Assembly: GCA_964579855.1 (NCBI GenBank)
Contig: CAZOIM010000141.1
Coordinates: forward strand, 1-10,886
Source of the DNA: JADGQA01 sp964579855
Lineage (GTDB): Bacteria; Bacteroidota; Ignavibacteria; UBA10030
Reading direction: 5' to 3'
Length of the DNA: 10,886 bases
Numbering within the stretch: the first letter of the stretch is position 1; each line of letters begins with the position of its first letter. A program made the translations under genes and the position numbers. The notes beneath the pieces were generated by a model that was not told the DNA's origin, searched no databases, and saw only the letters and a list, made by a program, of their open reading frames with translations. This document shows, one piece after another, positions 1 to 7,369 of the stretch.

Positions 1-2
1 GC

Positions 3-332
3 CTTTATCAAAATCTCCTTGATATTGACAGCAGATTGACAGCGCTCCGTCGTGAATTCGTAGGCGATGAAGTGGCTGCCCGATACAATGAGAATGGCCC
101 GCCAAACCTTCTCGGATACGTTGATGCAATGACTCAGGGATTTTGGTCCTCGACGGCCTCTCCCACGGGAACGGAACAAAAAGCCTACGATATAGCAGTG
201 GAAAAGTTCTCCGGATTGTATGGCTCACTGCGTCAAATTGTTGAATCGGAATTACCGAAGCTGGACAAGCAGCTCGATCAACTTGGTGCCCCTTGGACAC
301 CCGGGCGGTTTCCGGATTGGAAGAAAGAATGA
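3..332 (+). CDS. C-terminal end of a probable VPS10/sortilin-like BNR-repeat protein (5' truncated)
   Basis: The reading frame is open from the left edge and ends at TGA 330-332, so only about 109 C-terminal residues are visible. A TTG at 36 could be read as a start, but the frame continues upstream to the edge and the content is that of a protein tail. The fragment is hydrophilic and probably helical, and it ends in a Gly-Ala-Pro-Trp-Thr-Pro-Gly-Arg stretch followed by Pro-Asp-Trp-Lys-Lys-Glu. From memory, this ending (…APWTPGR.P.W) is typical of long bacterial beta-propeller proteins annotated as VPS10-domain or BNR-repeat glycosyl hydrolase-like proteins, which are common in Bacteroidota. 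No propeller repeat lies in the visible part, so the family call rests on the tail motif alone. A gap of 24 nt separates it from the GtrA gene, which may be cotranscribed. Confidence 0.55.
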   Translation, partial: LYQNLLDIDSRLTALRREFVGDEVAARYNENGPPNLLGYVDAMTQGFWSSTASPTGTEQKAYDIAVEKFSGLYGSLRQIVESELPKLDKQLDQLGAPWTPGRFPDWKKE

Positions 333-346
333 ACAAACAGTGCTCT

Positions 347-350
347 GGAG
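347..350 (+). promoter_or_regulatory. Ribosome binding site GGAG deciding the gtrA-like start
   Basis: GGAG lies 6 nt before the TTG at 357 and 15 nt before the in-frame ATG at 366. The spacing favours the TTG as the initiation codon. This is one of few recognisable Shine-Dalgarno sequences in the window. Confidence 0.5.
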
Positions 351-356
351 ATCTGA

Positions 357-839
357 TTGCCCAGTATGGCTGAACAAGAGAATATTTCTCTCGCTGACCG
401 GTTATCGGCCTATTTAAGGAAAGGGGTTATCAGCCCGAGATTGCTGAAATTTGGCGCCGTCGGATTGACCGGAATCGGCGTCAACATGGGCTCTTTGTAT
501 CTGCTAACCGAATTCGGCAAGATTCCTTATTTTGTTGGGAGCCTGGTGGCTATTGAATTGTCAATCCTCTCAAATTTCTGGATGAACCACCTCTGGACTT
601 GGAGGGACAGGTCGGGAGTTGGGACACTCTGGACAAAGCTTTGGCGCTATCACGTCGGAGCTGGAATTACAGCTTTACTCGGCAATTATTTGATACTGAT
701 CGGCCTTACGGAATTGTTCCGCATCAATTATTTGATCTCGAATTTTATCGGGATTGCTGTCGGTACATTCAGCAACTATGTGATCAATGATGTCTGGACT
801 TTCAAAAAACAGACTTCATCCCGTCTCAAATCACTTTGA
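357..839 (+). CDS. GtrA-family membrane protein
   Basis: GtrA-like proteins (PF04138) are small four-helix membrane proteins. They are linked to moving or handling polyprenyl-phosphate-linked sugars for O-antigen, arabinogalactan or teichoic acid glycosylation. The 160-aa product has the family length and four hydrophobic segments at about 30-52, 58-78, 96-118 and 124-145. The hallmark pieces are visible: the first helix with Phe-Gly-Ala-Val-Gly and a following Asn, the Asn-x-x-Trp-Thr-Trp-Arg loop near residues 77-83, and the second copy Asn-Tyr-Val-Ile-Asn-Asp-Val-Trp-Thr-Phe near 140-149. TTG 357 is preferred because GGAG sits 6 nt upstream; ATG 366 (three residues shorter) is the alternative. 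The stop codon overlaps the TTG start of the next gene within TTGA, so translation is probably coupled. The pairing with a membrane glycosyltransferase suggests supply of a lipid-linked sugar donor, which is an inference. Confidence 0.88.
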   Translation: MPSMAEQENISLADRLSAYLRKGVISPRLLKFGAVGLTGIGVNMGSLYLLTEFGKIPYFVGSLVAIELSILSNFWMNHLWTWRDRSGVGTLWTKLWRYHVGAGITALLGNYLILIGLTELFRINYLISNFIGIAVGTFSNYVINDVWTFKKQTSSRLKSL

Positions 840-2347
840 ATGACTCAACAACGACAATGATGCATTCACTCAAACGTCTTTGGAACGACCGCACGCTTTT
901 GGTAATTATTCTTATCGCATTGCTTCCGCGCCTCGTTGCTGTGATGTATTCAAAAGGTTACGCCATGCACGACGATCATTTTGGCCCCATCGAACCGCCA
1001 TTTATCGTCATGCATTATCAAACGGCGTGGACGGACCGGGGAGGGGTCTTCGGTCAAAGTTTCGTTTACCCTGCCCTTCACTATGGACTCTTCAATGCAT
1101 TGGATGCAATCGGAATAGAGGATCCCCAAACAACGATGTATATCGTACGCTTTATTCACGCGGTCTATTCGTTGCTTATTGTCTTCTTCGGATTCAAGAT
1201 TGCGGAGGTTCTGAGCACTCGCGAAATCGCCAGGAAGGTGGGTCTATTGCTTGCGCTGTTCTGGGCTTTGCCGTTTCTCAGTGTCAGAGGGCTCATTGAA
1301 GTTGTGTGCATTCCTCCACTGATGGCCGGTTGCTACTACATACTGATTTCAGAACAGCGCCGCAGGAACGCATTTATTGGCGGCCTCTGCTTTGGCCTGG
1401 CGTTTGTCTTCCGATATCAAACCCTTCCTTTTACGGGGACATTGGGGCTGATACTCCTATTTCAGAAAAGAGTGAAGGATGCCATATTTGTGGCGGGTGG
1501 ATTTCTGTTGTCCGCTGTCCTCATACAAGGAACCATGGATACGTTCGCATGGGGATATCCGTTCGCTTCGTTCATTGAATATGTGCGGTACAATTCGACT
1601 CATAGTCTGGACTACACGACAGGGCCGTGGTACAACTATACGCTTTTGGTTCTCGGCGCCTTGATTCCACCCGTAAGCTTCTTTCTTCTTTACGGGCTGT
1701 TCAGGAACTGGCGGAAGACATTTCTGCTTCTCATTCCTATTGTGGTCTTTTTCATTTTGCACTCGAGCTTTCCCAACAAGCAGGAACGTTTTGTCCTTCC
1801 TGTAATACCTCTCATCCTTGTCCTGAGTGTAATCGGTTGGGAAGAGCATGCTAAGAGTTCTGTGTTTTGGTTGCGGCATCAAGCCGCGCAGAAAAGGTTG
1901 TGGATCTGGTTCTGGATCGTCAATCTGGCGTTGCTCATCCCCTTTACGACATACTACTGTAAGAAGACCAGAGTTGAATCGTTGTACTCGCTATACGGAA
2001 AACCTGTTACCGCATTGTTTCAAGCGGGGGGGAAAGACGGCATTACCCAACCCCCGTTCTTCTACTGCGGAAAATACCCGATTCCGATGGTCGACATCAG
2101 TGGAGACCAGAAACTCAAGGAAGTTGCCTCAAGACTTGCCACGTCATCGGAACATCCGAACTATATGCTACTGTACGGGACAGATGACTACGATCACCGA
2201 CTGCAACAAATCGAAAGTCAGCTTCACATCAAAGCAGAACTGGAACACAGGTTCGATCCGAGTCTTCTTGACTATGTGTTCTACCGCCTCAACCCCAGGC
2301 ACAATAAGAACGAGACCATATTCGTGTTCAAGGTGTCGTACCAATGA
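836..2347 (+). CDS. Multi-spanning GT22-like (Alg9/PIG-B type) glycosyltransferase
   Basis: A 503-aa integral membrane protein with roughly nine or ten hydrophobic segments in residues 20-370 and a soluble C-terminal domain of about 130 residues. An early acidic loop His-Asp-Asp-His-Phe-Gly-Pro-Ile-Glu (45-53) matches the catalytic loop of GT-C enzymes, in particular the HPDE…EP pattern of GT22. Asn-Lys-Gln-Glu-Arg-Phe followed by Pro-Val-Ile-Pro (314-325) matches the HKE.RF…P signature of GT22 mannosyltransferases (PF03901). Asp-Thr-Phe-Ala-Trp-Gly-Tyr-Pro-Phe (235-243) and Gly-Pro-Trp-Tyr-Asn-Tyr (263-268) resemble the corresponding D..yG and hpW.wY segments. The family transfers sugar, usually mannose, from a polyprenyl-phosphate donor on the outer face of the membrane. 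The TTG start at 836 overlaps the gtrA-like stop by 4 nt and is chosen for that; ATG 857 or 860 is possible. A GT39/PMT_2 label could be given by automatic tools. The acceptor is unknown. Confidence 0.78.
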   Translation: MNDSTTTMMHSLKRLWNDRTLLVIILIALLPRLVAVMYSKGYAMHDDHFGPIEPPFIVMHYQTAWTDRGGVFGQSFVYPALHYGLFNALDAIGIEDPQTTMYIVRFIHAVYSLLIVFFGFKIAEVLSTREIARKVGLLLALFWALPFLSVRGLIEVVCIPPLMAGCYYILISEQRRRNAFIGGLCFGLAFVFRYQTLPFTGTLGLILLFQKRVKDAIFVAGGFLLSAVLIQGTMDTFAWGYPFASFIEYVRYNSTHSLDYTTGPWYNYTLLVLGALIPPVSFFLLYGLFRNWRKTFLLLIPIVVFFILHSSFPNKQERFVLPVIPLILVLSVIGWEEHAKSSVFWLRHQAAQKRLWIWFWIVNLALLIPFTTYYCKKTRVESLYSLYGKPVTALFQAGGKDGITQPPFFYCGKYPIPMVDISGDQKLKEVASRLATSSEHPNYMLLYGTDDYDHRLQQIESQLHIKAELEHRFDPSLLDYVFYRLNPRHNKNETIFVFKVSYQ

Positions 2348-2437
2348 TCGAAGATATGCGGTATACCTGTCTTTTCCCAATCCTTATCGTACATTGACGC
2401 GCTCACTCCCAAAGTTTTTCAGATCATCGTATTGAAT

Positions 2438-3403
2438 ATGAATTCACACACTAACTATGATATCGTCATTGTAGGTGCGGGTCCTGCAGGCCTTGCTTGC
2501 GCACTTGAGGCGCAGAAACAAGGCTTTAGGCATCTTGTGCTTGATAGCGGTTCAATAGTAGATGCAATTCGCCGTTTTCCGGTAAACCTATCTTTCTTCT
2601 CGACCCCGGAGCTGCTGGAAATCGGCAATGTGCCATTTATCGTACCGACGTTTAGGCCGACGAGGTCAGATATTGTCCGCTATTATCACAGGGTTGCCAA
2701 GGACTTTGGCCTGAACATACAGTCTGGTGTCAAAGTGACTTCAGTCGAGAAACGAGATCACTCTTTTGAAGTTGTCACCGATGGCGGTCGTTACGATTGC
2801 AGCAACGTTGTCTTTGCGACGGGTTATTTTGACAATCCAAATCCCTTTGAGGTTCCCGGAAGTATTCTGCCCAAGGTGCTTCGATATTATACGGAGCCTT
2901 ATCTCTATTCCGGAAAAAAGGTGGCCGTGGTAGGTGGTAAGAATTCAGCGGTTGAAATAGCACTTGAGCTTTTCAGAAATGGATCGACGGTGACGCTCAT
3001 TCATCGAGGTCCAAAGCTTAGCGAAGGCGTGAAATATTGGATCCTTCCCGACATTGAAAATCGAATCAAAGCAGGCGAAATCGCAGCGTTCTTCGAAACC
3101 AGGGTGAGTGAAATACGACCTTCAGAATTGATTCTCGAAGGAAAACACGCCGGACCAATTCCTAATGATTATGTCTTTGTCATGATCGGCTATCGTCCCG
3201 ACAACAGGTTGTTGGAACAGTTGGGAGTGTTGATTGATCCCACAAGTGCAGCACCCTCACACGATCCTAACTCCATGGAGACGAATATTCAAGGTGTCTA
3301 CGTTGCAGGATCCATAGCAGCGGGAAGATTCAACAATAAAATCTTCATTGAAAACGGAAGGTCGCATGGCGCGTTGATCGTACGCTCGATGAGCAAAAAA
3401 TGA
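2438..3403 (+). CDS. ypdA: YpdA-family FAD/NAD(P)H oxidoreductase (putative bacillithiol disulfide reductase family)
   Basis: In Firmicutes YpdA (Bdr) reduces bacillithiol disulfide with NADPH and FAD in the cytoplasm. This 321-aa product has the family length and two Rossmann motifs: Gly-Ala-Gly-Pro-Ala-Gly at 13-18 for FAD and Val-Val-Gly-Gly-Lys-Asn-Ser-Ala at 164-171 for NAD(P)H. The second has the Lys-Asn-Ser-Ala form typical of YpdA. The C-terminal Val-Ala-Gly-Ser-Ile-Ala-Ala-Gly and Asn-Lys-Ile-Phe-Ile-Glu-Asn-Gly-Arg stretch (299-308) is the YpdA FAD-binding tail. There is no CxxC pair, so it is not a thioredoxin reductase. The first-motif position that is Cys14 in the S. aureus enzyme (as I recall it) is Ala17 here. 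ATG 2438 is preferred to TTG 2432; no Shine-Dalgarno is evident for either. It sits 90 nt after the glycosyltransferase with no terminator seen between. Bacillithiol genes are not in the window, so the redox partner is inferred only. Confidence 0.85.
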   Translation: MNSHTNYDIVIVGAGPAGLACALEAQKQGFRHLVLDSGSIVDAIRRFPVNLSFFSTPELLEIGNVPFIVPTFRPTRSDIVRYYHRVAKDFGLNIQSGVKVTSVEKRDHSFEVVTDGGRYDCSNVVFATGYFDNPNPFEVPGSILPKVLRYYTEPYLYSGKKVAVVGGKNSAVEIALELFRNGSTVTLIHRGPKLSEGVKYWILPDIENRIKAGEIAAFFETRVSEIRPSELILEGKHAGPIPNDYVFVMIGYRPDNRLLEQLGVLIDPTSAAPSHDPNSMETNIQGVYVAGSIAAGRFNNKIFIENGRSHGALIVRSMSKK

Positions 3404-3434
3404 TTGTTTATAGGGCCTGTTTTTCGTAAATTTG
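3404..3434 (+). promoter_or_regulatory. Bacteroidota-type promoter for atpDC
   Basis: TTG at 3404-3406 is followed after exactly 20 nt by TAAATTTG at 3427-3434. This matches the Bacteroidota primary-sigma consensus of a -33 TTTG/TTG and a -7 TAnnTTTG. A start of transcription near 3440 would leave a leader of about 45 nt before atpD. The position directly after the ypdA stop makes it the natural promoter of the atpDC unit. Confidence 0.55.
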
Positions 3435-3485
3435 AAGACTTCATAGTCAGAATTCCCCAGCAAAAACAGAGTTGAAAGGTGTTGA

Positions 3486-4895
3486 ATGAAAGAAGGAACA
3501 ATTGTCCAAATCATCGGACCAGTCGTAGATATTGATTTTCCGGGCGGCGATCTTCCATCCATTCTCAATGCTATTCGAATTCCCAGGACTAACGTCGAAG
3601 GTGTCAAAGAAGACCTGATCGTCGAAGTGCAGCAACAACTTGGCGAGAACAGGGTCCGCACAGTCGCGATGGATTCGACGGATGGCCTCGTTCGGGGCAC
3701 GAAAGCCATCGATACGGGTGCACCGATTACAGTTCCGGTCGGTCCAAAAGTGCTCGGTCGCCTGATCAATGTGATTGGCAACGGCATTGATGGTCTTGGG
3801 CCAATTGAAGCTGCAAAGCACTATCCGATTCACCGACCCTCGCCGAGCTTCGACCAACTTATTACTAAAAAAGAGATGTTCGAGACCGGCATAAAAGTCG
3901 TTGATTTGCTCGAACCGTACACCAAGGGGGGCAAAACAGGACTCTTCGGTGGAGCTGGTGTAGGCAAAACAGTCATTATCCAGGAGTTGATCCACAATAT
4001 TGCGACGCACCACGGTGGATACTCGGTATTTGCCGGAGTCGGAGAGCGGACACGAGAGGGAAATGATCTGTGGGTGGAAATGAAAGAATCAGGAGTGCTG
4101 GAAAAAACAGCGCTCATTTTTGGTCAAATGAACGAACCTCCCGGTGCCCGCCAGCGAGTCGGCCTGACCGCACTGACAATGGCCGAATATTTTCGAGACG
4201 AGGAAGGGAAAGATGTTCTTCTCTTCATTGACAATATTTTCCGTTTCGTTCAAGCCGGATCTGAAGTATCTGCGCTTCTGGGACGCATGCCGTCTGCCGT
4301 TGGCTACCAACCCACGCTCGGAACCGAGATGGGTGAGCTACAGGAGAGGATTACTTCTACGAAGAAAGGTTCGATAACCTCCGTGCAGGCTATTTATGTC
4401 CCCGCTGATGACCTGACTGACCCGGCGCCGGCAACGACGTTTTCCCACCTTGATGCAACCACCGTTCTGAGCAGACAAATATCCGATATGGGAATTTATC
4501 CCGCAGTCGATCCGCTGGATTCCACTTCACGTATCCTTGAACCGGGTGTCGTGGGTAATGAACATTACGATGTGGCCAAAAAAGTTAAGGAAATTCTGCA
4601 AACATACAAAGATCTGCAAGATATCATCAATATCCTCGGCATGGACGAACTTTCTGACGAAGACAAAATGACTGTGGGAAGGGCGCGGAAAATTCAGAAG
4701 TTTCTTTCACAACCATTCTTTGTTGCCGAACAGTTTACCGGAATCTCGGGTAAGTACGTCAAGCTCGAGGATACGATTCGAGGGTTCAAAGGTATCATCG
4801 AGGGAAAGTATGACGACCTTCCGGAAAATGCGTTTCTCTACGTTGGGACAATTGAAGAAGCCGTCGAACAGGCGAAGAAACTCCAGGCGGCATAG
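3486..4895 (+). CDS. atpD: F1F0 ATP synthase subunit beta
   Basis: Catalytic subunit of the F1 head, which makes or hydrolyses ATP at the alpha/beta interface on the cytoplasmic side of the membrane. The 469-aa length is standard. The P-loop Gly-Gly-Ala-Gly-Val-Gly-Lys-Thr lies at 155-162. The catalytic glutamate is in Gly-Glu-Arg-Thr-Arg-Glu-Gly (Glu187). Walker B ends at Asp249 in Leu-Phe-Ile-Asp-Asn. The Ala-Leu-Leu-Gly-Arg-Met-Pro-Ser-Ala-Val-Gly-Tyr-Gln-Pro-Thr-Leu signature runs from 263 to 278. The DELSEED loop appears as DELSDED at 387-393. The start is fixed by an AAAGG (3475-3479) placed 6 nt before the ATG. It is followed after 5 nt by atpC. All key residues are present and nothing suggests damage or transfer. 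Confidence 0.98.
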   Translation: MKEGTIVQIIGPVVDIDFPGGDLPSILNAIRIPRTNVEGVKEDLIVEVQQQLGENRVRTVAMDSTDGLVRGTKAIDTGAPITVPVGPKVLGRLINVIGNGIDGLGPIEAAKHYPIHRPSPSFDQLITKKEMFETGIKVVDLLEPYTKGGKTGLFGGAGVGKTVIIQELIHNIATHHGGYSVFAGVGERTREGNDLWVEMKESGVLEKTALIFGQMNEPPGARQRVGLTALTMAEYFRDEEGKDVLLFIDNIFRFVQAGSEVSALLGRMPSAVGYQPTLGTEMGELQERITSTKKGSITSVQAIYVPADDLTDPAPATTFSHLDATTVLSRQISDMGIYPAVDPLDSTSRILEPGVVGNEHYDVAKKVKEILQTYKDLQDIINILGMDELSDEDKMTVGRARKIQKFLSQPFFVAEQFTGISGKYVKLEDTIRGFKGIIEGKYDDLPENAFLYVGTIEEAVEQAKKLQAA

Positions 4896-4900
4896 CAACT

Positions 4901-5311
4901 ATGACAGGGAAGGAATTCGATCTCGAAATCGTCACCCCCAAGCGGGTGGTATTCAACGCCCCGGTTGAGAGTTTCAGCGCCCCCGGGGAAGACGGTGGAT
5001 TTCAAGTACTGCATAGCCACGCTCCATTACTTTCGAATCTCACTATCGGCGCAGTGAAAGTTATTGACGCAGAAGGCAAGGAAATCCATTATGCCACAAG
5101 CGGTGGATTTGTCGAAGTCCGAAACAACAGAGTGGTGATGCTTGCCGAAACAGCCGAACGCTCCGACGAAATTGACGTTGAACGGGCCAAGTTATCAGTA
5201 GCCAGAGCTTTGGAGAGAATCTCAGCCAAACACACCGGTGTTGATGTCGAGCGTGCACGAACGTCTCTGCTCAGGGCGCGCAATCGACTCAAAGTGAGTG
5301 GAATGCACTAA
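4901..5311 (+). CDS. atpC: F1F0 ATP synthase subunit epsilon
   Basis: Central-stalk subunit that couples rotation and can inhibit ATP hydrolysis. At 136 aa it is full length. Residues 1-85 form the beta-sandwich domain, with the typical Leu-Glu-Ile-Val-Thr-Pro opening, an Ala-Pro-Gly-Glu-x-Gly-x-Phe-x-Val-Leu segment (27-37) and His-Ala-Pro-Leu-Leu (40-44). Residues 88-132 give the charged two-helix hairpin with Asp-Val-Glu-Arg-Ala-Lys (92-97) and the later Val-Glu-Arg-Ala-Arg. No good Shine-Dalgarno precedes the ATG; the 5-nt gap after atpD suggests coupled translation. A strong terminator starts 6 nt after the stop, so the atp unit here holds only beta and epsilon. Confidence 0.96.
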   Translation: MTGKEFDLEIVTPKRVVFNAPVESFSAPGEDGGFQVLHSHAPLLSNLTIGAVKVIDAEGKEIHYATSGGFVEVRNNRVVMLAETAERSDEIDVERAKLSVARALERISAKHTGVDVERARTSLLRARNRLKVSGMH

Positions 5312-5317
5312 CCTGGA

Positions 5318-5348
5318 AAACCCACAAAGAACACTTTGTGGGTTTCTT
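5318..5348 (+). terminator. Intrinsic terminator of atpDC
   Basis: A perfect 12-bp stem (AAACCCACAAAG at 5318-5329 paired with CTTTGTGGGTTT at 5334-5345) with the loop AACA is followed by a short T-rich tail (TTTCTTGCTT). It lies just after the atpC stop and before the alr promoter, as expected for a rho-independent terminator. The T tract is interrupted, so efficiency is uncertain. Confidence 0.85.
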
Positions 5349-5365
5349 GCTTATAGTCGACTTCG

Positions 5366-5394
5366 TTGACAATCAGTGCCATAACAGCTATATT
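5366..5394 (+). promoter_or_regulatory. Near-consensus promoter of the alr operon
   Basis: TTGACA at 5366-5371 and TATATT at 5389-5394 are separated by 17 nt, close to the general sigma-70 consensus. Read the Bacteroidota way it is TTG-N20-TATATT, the same geometry as the atpDC promoter. Transcription would start near 5400, leaving about 20 nt before the TTG of alr. Confidence 0.65.
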
Positions 5395-5420
5395 CTCGAC
5401 ACCATTCCTAGAAAAACCCA

Positions 5421-6563
5421 TTGGTTCGCCGAAAAAATAAACTCTTGCTTCCTACCCGACCGAGTCGAGCGGAGGTCGATCTCTCAGCCATAGCCTACAA
5501 TCTGGCGGGAATTCGGAAAAAAGTCGGCGATGCATCAAAAATCCTGGCAGTCGTCAAAGCAAACGCTTATGGCCACGGCGATGTAACCGTGTCTCGCTAC
5601 ATCGAAAAGAAATATGCCGACTACTTCGGCGTCGCAATCGTCGAGGAAGGAATCACCCTTCGCACGGCGGGCATCACCAAACCAATCCTGGTCTTCACAC
5701 TTCCGGTAAAAAATCAAATCGACCCGTTCTTTGATTTTGGGCTCGAAGCTACTATTAGTTCGATTGAAGATGCCGAAAACCTGGAACGGGTTGCACGACG
5801 GCGAAAACAGACCATTTTCGTTCATCTCAAGATTGACACCGGGATGAACAGGATCGGCATAAAAGCCAAGGAATTGGAGACCTTTCTCGCGGCGCTCGCG
5901 TCCCTACGCCGGATTGAAATCAAAGGAGTCTATACTCACTTTGCGACTGCGGAAGAAAAAGACAAGTCGTTCACACTGAAGCAATTTCAGCTTTTCCAGA
6001 ACTCAATTCAAAGCCTTCGTTACCACGGCGTCGAACCTGACGTCATTCATTGTGCGAACAGCGCTGCCATTCTCGATCTTCCGCAAACGTATTGTACCAT
6101 GGTCCGACCAGGGATATCGATGTACGGCTACTACCCATCGAGAGAATCTTCGCGCTCAGTCTCGCTGAGACCTGCGATGTCGGTCACGACCAGTGTCTCG
6201 CTGGTAAAATCAATCGATGCCGGCGAAAGCGTGAGTTACGGAAGAAGATTCATTGCAAACAAACGGACGAAGATTGCGACGTTACCCATCGGCTATGGAG
6301 ACGGTTACAGCCGCCTGCTCACAGGAAAATCCGTTGTGTTGATTCATGGTGCGCGCTTTCCAGTCGTGGGGACAATTTGTATGGATATGATGATGGTGAA
6401 TGTCGGAGATGCGGACGTAGCTCCGGGCGACAAGGCTATTCTATTGGGAAAGGAGAACGGGCAAGAAATCAACTGTTGGGACCTGGCAGAACGTATCGGG
6501 ACAATACCCTATGAGTTGCTTTGCGGTTTTTCAGCGAGGATTCCACGAACTTATGTAAAGTGA
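5421..6563 (+). CDS. alr: Alanine racemase
   Basis: PLP-dependent interconversion of L- and D-alanine in the cytoplasm, supplying D-Ala for peptidoglycan. The 380-aa product has the fold-III barrel with the PLP lysine in Val-Lys-Ala-Asn-Ala-Tyr-Gly-His-Gly (Lys46). It has Gly-Met-Asn-Arg-Ile-Gly at 141-146, Arg-Pro-Gly-Ile-x-Met-Tyr-Gly at 229-236, the catalytic tyrosine in Ser-Tyr-Gly-Arg (Tyr273), Cys-Met-Asp-Met at 320-323, and the C-terminal Cys-Gly-Phe-Ser-x-Arg-Ile-Pro-Arg tail. An in-frame TAG at 5409-5411 limits the start. TTG 5421 is the first usable codon, and TTG 5445 would shorten a basic leader. No Shine-Dalgarno is visible. It is the first gene of a tight operon. No adjacent murF is present, so it is a stand-alone racemase and not the MurF-Alr fusion seen in many Bacteroidetes. 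Confidence 0.97.
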   Translation: MVRRKNKLLLPTRPSRAEVDLSAIAYNLAGIRKKVGDASKILAVVKANAYGHGDVTVSRYIEKKYADYFGVAIVEEGITLRTAGITKPILVFTLPVKNQIDPFFDFGLEATISSIEDAENLERVARRRKQTIFVHLKIDTGMNRIGIKAKELETFLAALASLRRIEIKGVYTHFATAEEKDKSFTLKQFQLFQNSIQSLRYHGVEPDVIHCANSAAILDLPQTYCTMVRPGISMYGYYPSRESSRSVSLRPAMSVTTSVSLVKSIDAGESVSYGRRFIANKRTKIATLPIGYGDGYSRLLTGKSVVLIHGARFPVVGTICMDMMMVNVGDADVAPGDKAILLGKENGQEINCWDLAERIGTIPYELLCGFSARIPRTYVK

Positions 6564-6570
6564 CAAGACC

Positions 6571-7359
6571 ATGGATCGAAATCAACAATACCTGACGACG
6601 CTTCTCGAAAAGGTGCCGAAGTGGGAATTATCAGATTCCCAGCATCAGGATGCATTTGACAGGATCAAGACAAGCCTCGCCAACGCGCCTGACCTGCAAA
6701 ACCAACTCAAAGACTTGTACAAGGTGTCGGACTTTTCCGAATTCGCACTGGGGTTGATGTGGATTGTCAATCAAATTGAGCGTGATCCTTCAAAACTCGA
6801 GTCAAGCCTGGAAGAAGAAGGTTTCGTCCTCAACTTGCTTAAACAGGCCTTTGGCGGATCATCGGGAGAGTCATCTCCATCCAAACAAGCATTTGGATTT
6901 GATGCTCCACAGCCTTCGATGATTGACCCTCTTCCTGCATCAGATTCTCCAACTATCAGTCCGGCATCGCAGACGAGTGAGCTGTCCGGATCTTTCCAGC
7001 AAGAGAGTACCGGCGGTAGTGAGACAGAATTTTCAACCACACTTGAAAAACTTCTCGAAGCGGTTCAAAGCGGGTCTGAAGAACGCACCATACTGCTTGA
7101 TGAACTGACGAGGCAAGCTGAAGGAATTGTCGCCGCCACGGCATCAGACAATGATTTCAGGACCTTTTGCGGCTACTTGATGGAGTTTTTGAGATATGTG
7201 TCGGCCAATCAACTGTTCGATGACATAAGGGTCATGAATCTCATTTCCAACGTCTATGATCCCTTCTCCCAGTGGGCGAAGACCGACGCAGGCTCACGTT
7301 CTGGTATGCTGGAACAGTCAATTGAAATGCTTCGAGATTTCAAAGCGCTCTTTGAATAA
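6571..7359 (+). CDS. Unrecognised acidic two-domain protein (262 aa)
   Basis: I do not recognise a family. The ATG lies 7 nt after alr, and the stop lies 10 nt before manC, so it is an operon member. Residues 1-93 look mainly helical and charged. Residues 94-155 form a low-complexity linker rich in Ser, Gly, Pro and Gln, with a short KQAFG motif at 91-95 and again at 105-109. Residues 156-262 form a second helical part with heptad-like Leu spacing, a Phe-Cys-Gly-Tyr (199-202, the only cysteine) and an amphipathic C-terminal end. There is no signal peptide, membrane segment, nucleotide-binding motif or metal-binding cluster, so a soluble cytoplasmic protein is expected. The domain-linker-domain plan suggests an adaptor or scaffold role, which is speculation. 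Codon use looks like that of its neighbours. No strong Shine-Dalgarno precedes it. Confidence 0.82.
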   Translation: MDRNQQYLTTLLEKVPKWELSDSQHQDAFDRIKTSLANAPDLQNQLKDLYKVSDFSEFALGLMWIVNQIERDPSKLESSLEEEGFVLNLLKQAFGGSSGESSPSKQAFGFDAPQPSMIDPLPASDSPTISPASQTSELSGSFQQESTGGSETEFSTTLEKLLEAVQSGSEERTILLDELTRQAEGIVAATASDNDFRTFCGYLMEFLRYVSANQLFDDIRVMNLISNVYDPFSQWAKTDAGSRSGMLEQSIEMLRDFKALFE

Positions 7360-7369
7360 GGGTTGAATC

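Noticed and set aside
2026..2032. Run of seven G inside the GT22-like gene, with a C run shortly after, as a possible phase-variation tract
   Set aside because: Seven G is short for phase variation, it encodes Ala-Gly-Gly in frame, and similar six-G runs occur in atpD and manC.
2394..2437. Promoter for ypdA starting with TTGACG at 2394
   Set aside because: No TAnnTT element lies at the 20-nt distance used by the other promoters, so only half of the signal is present.
3447..4013. Long antisense frame opposite atpD
   Set aside because: It is a shadow of the atpD coding strand with no protein-like motif.
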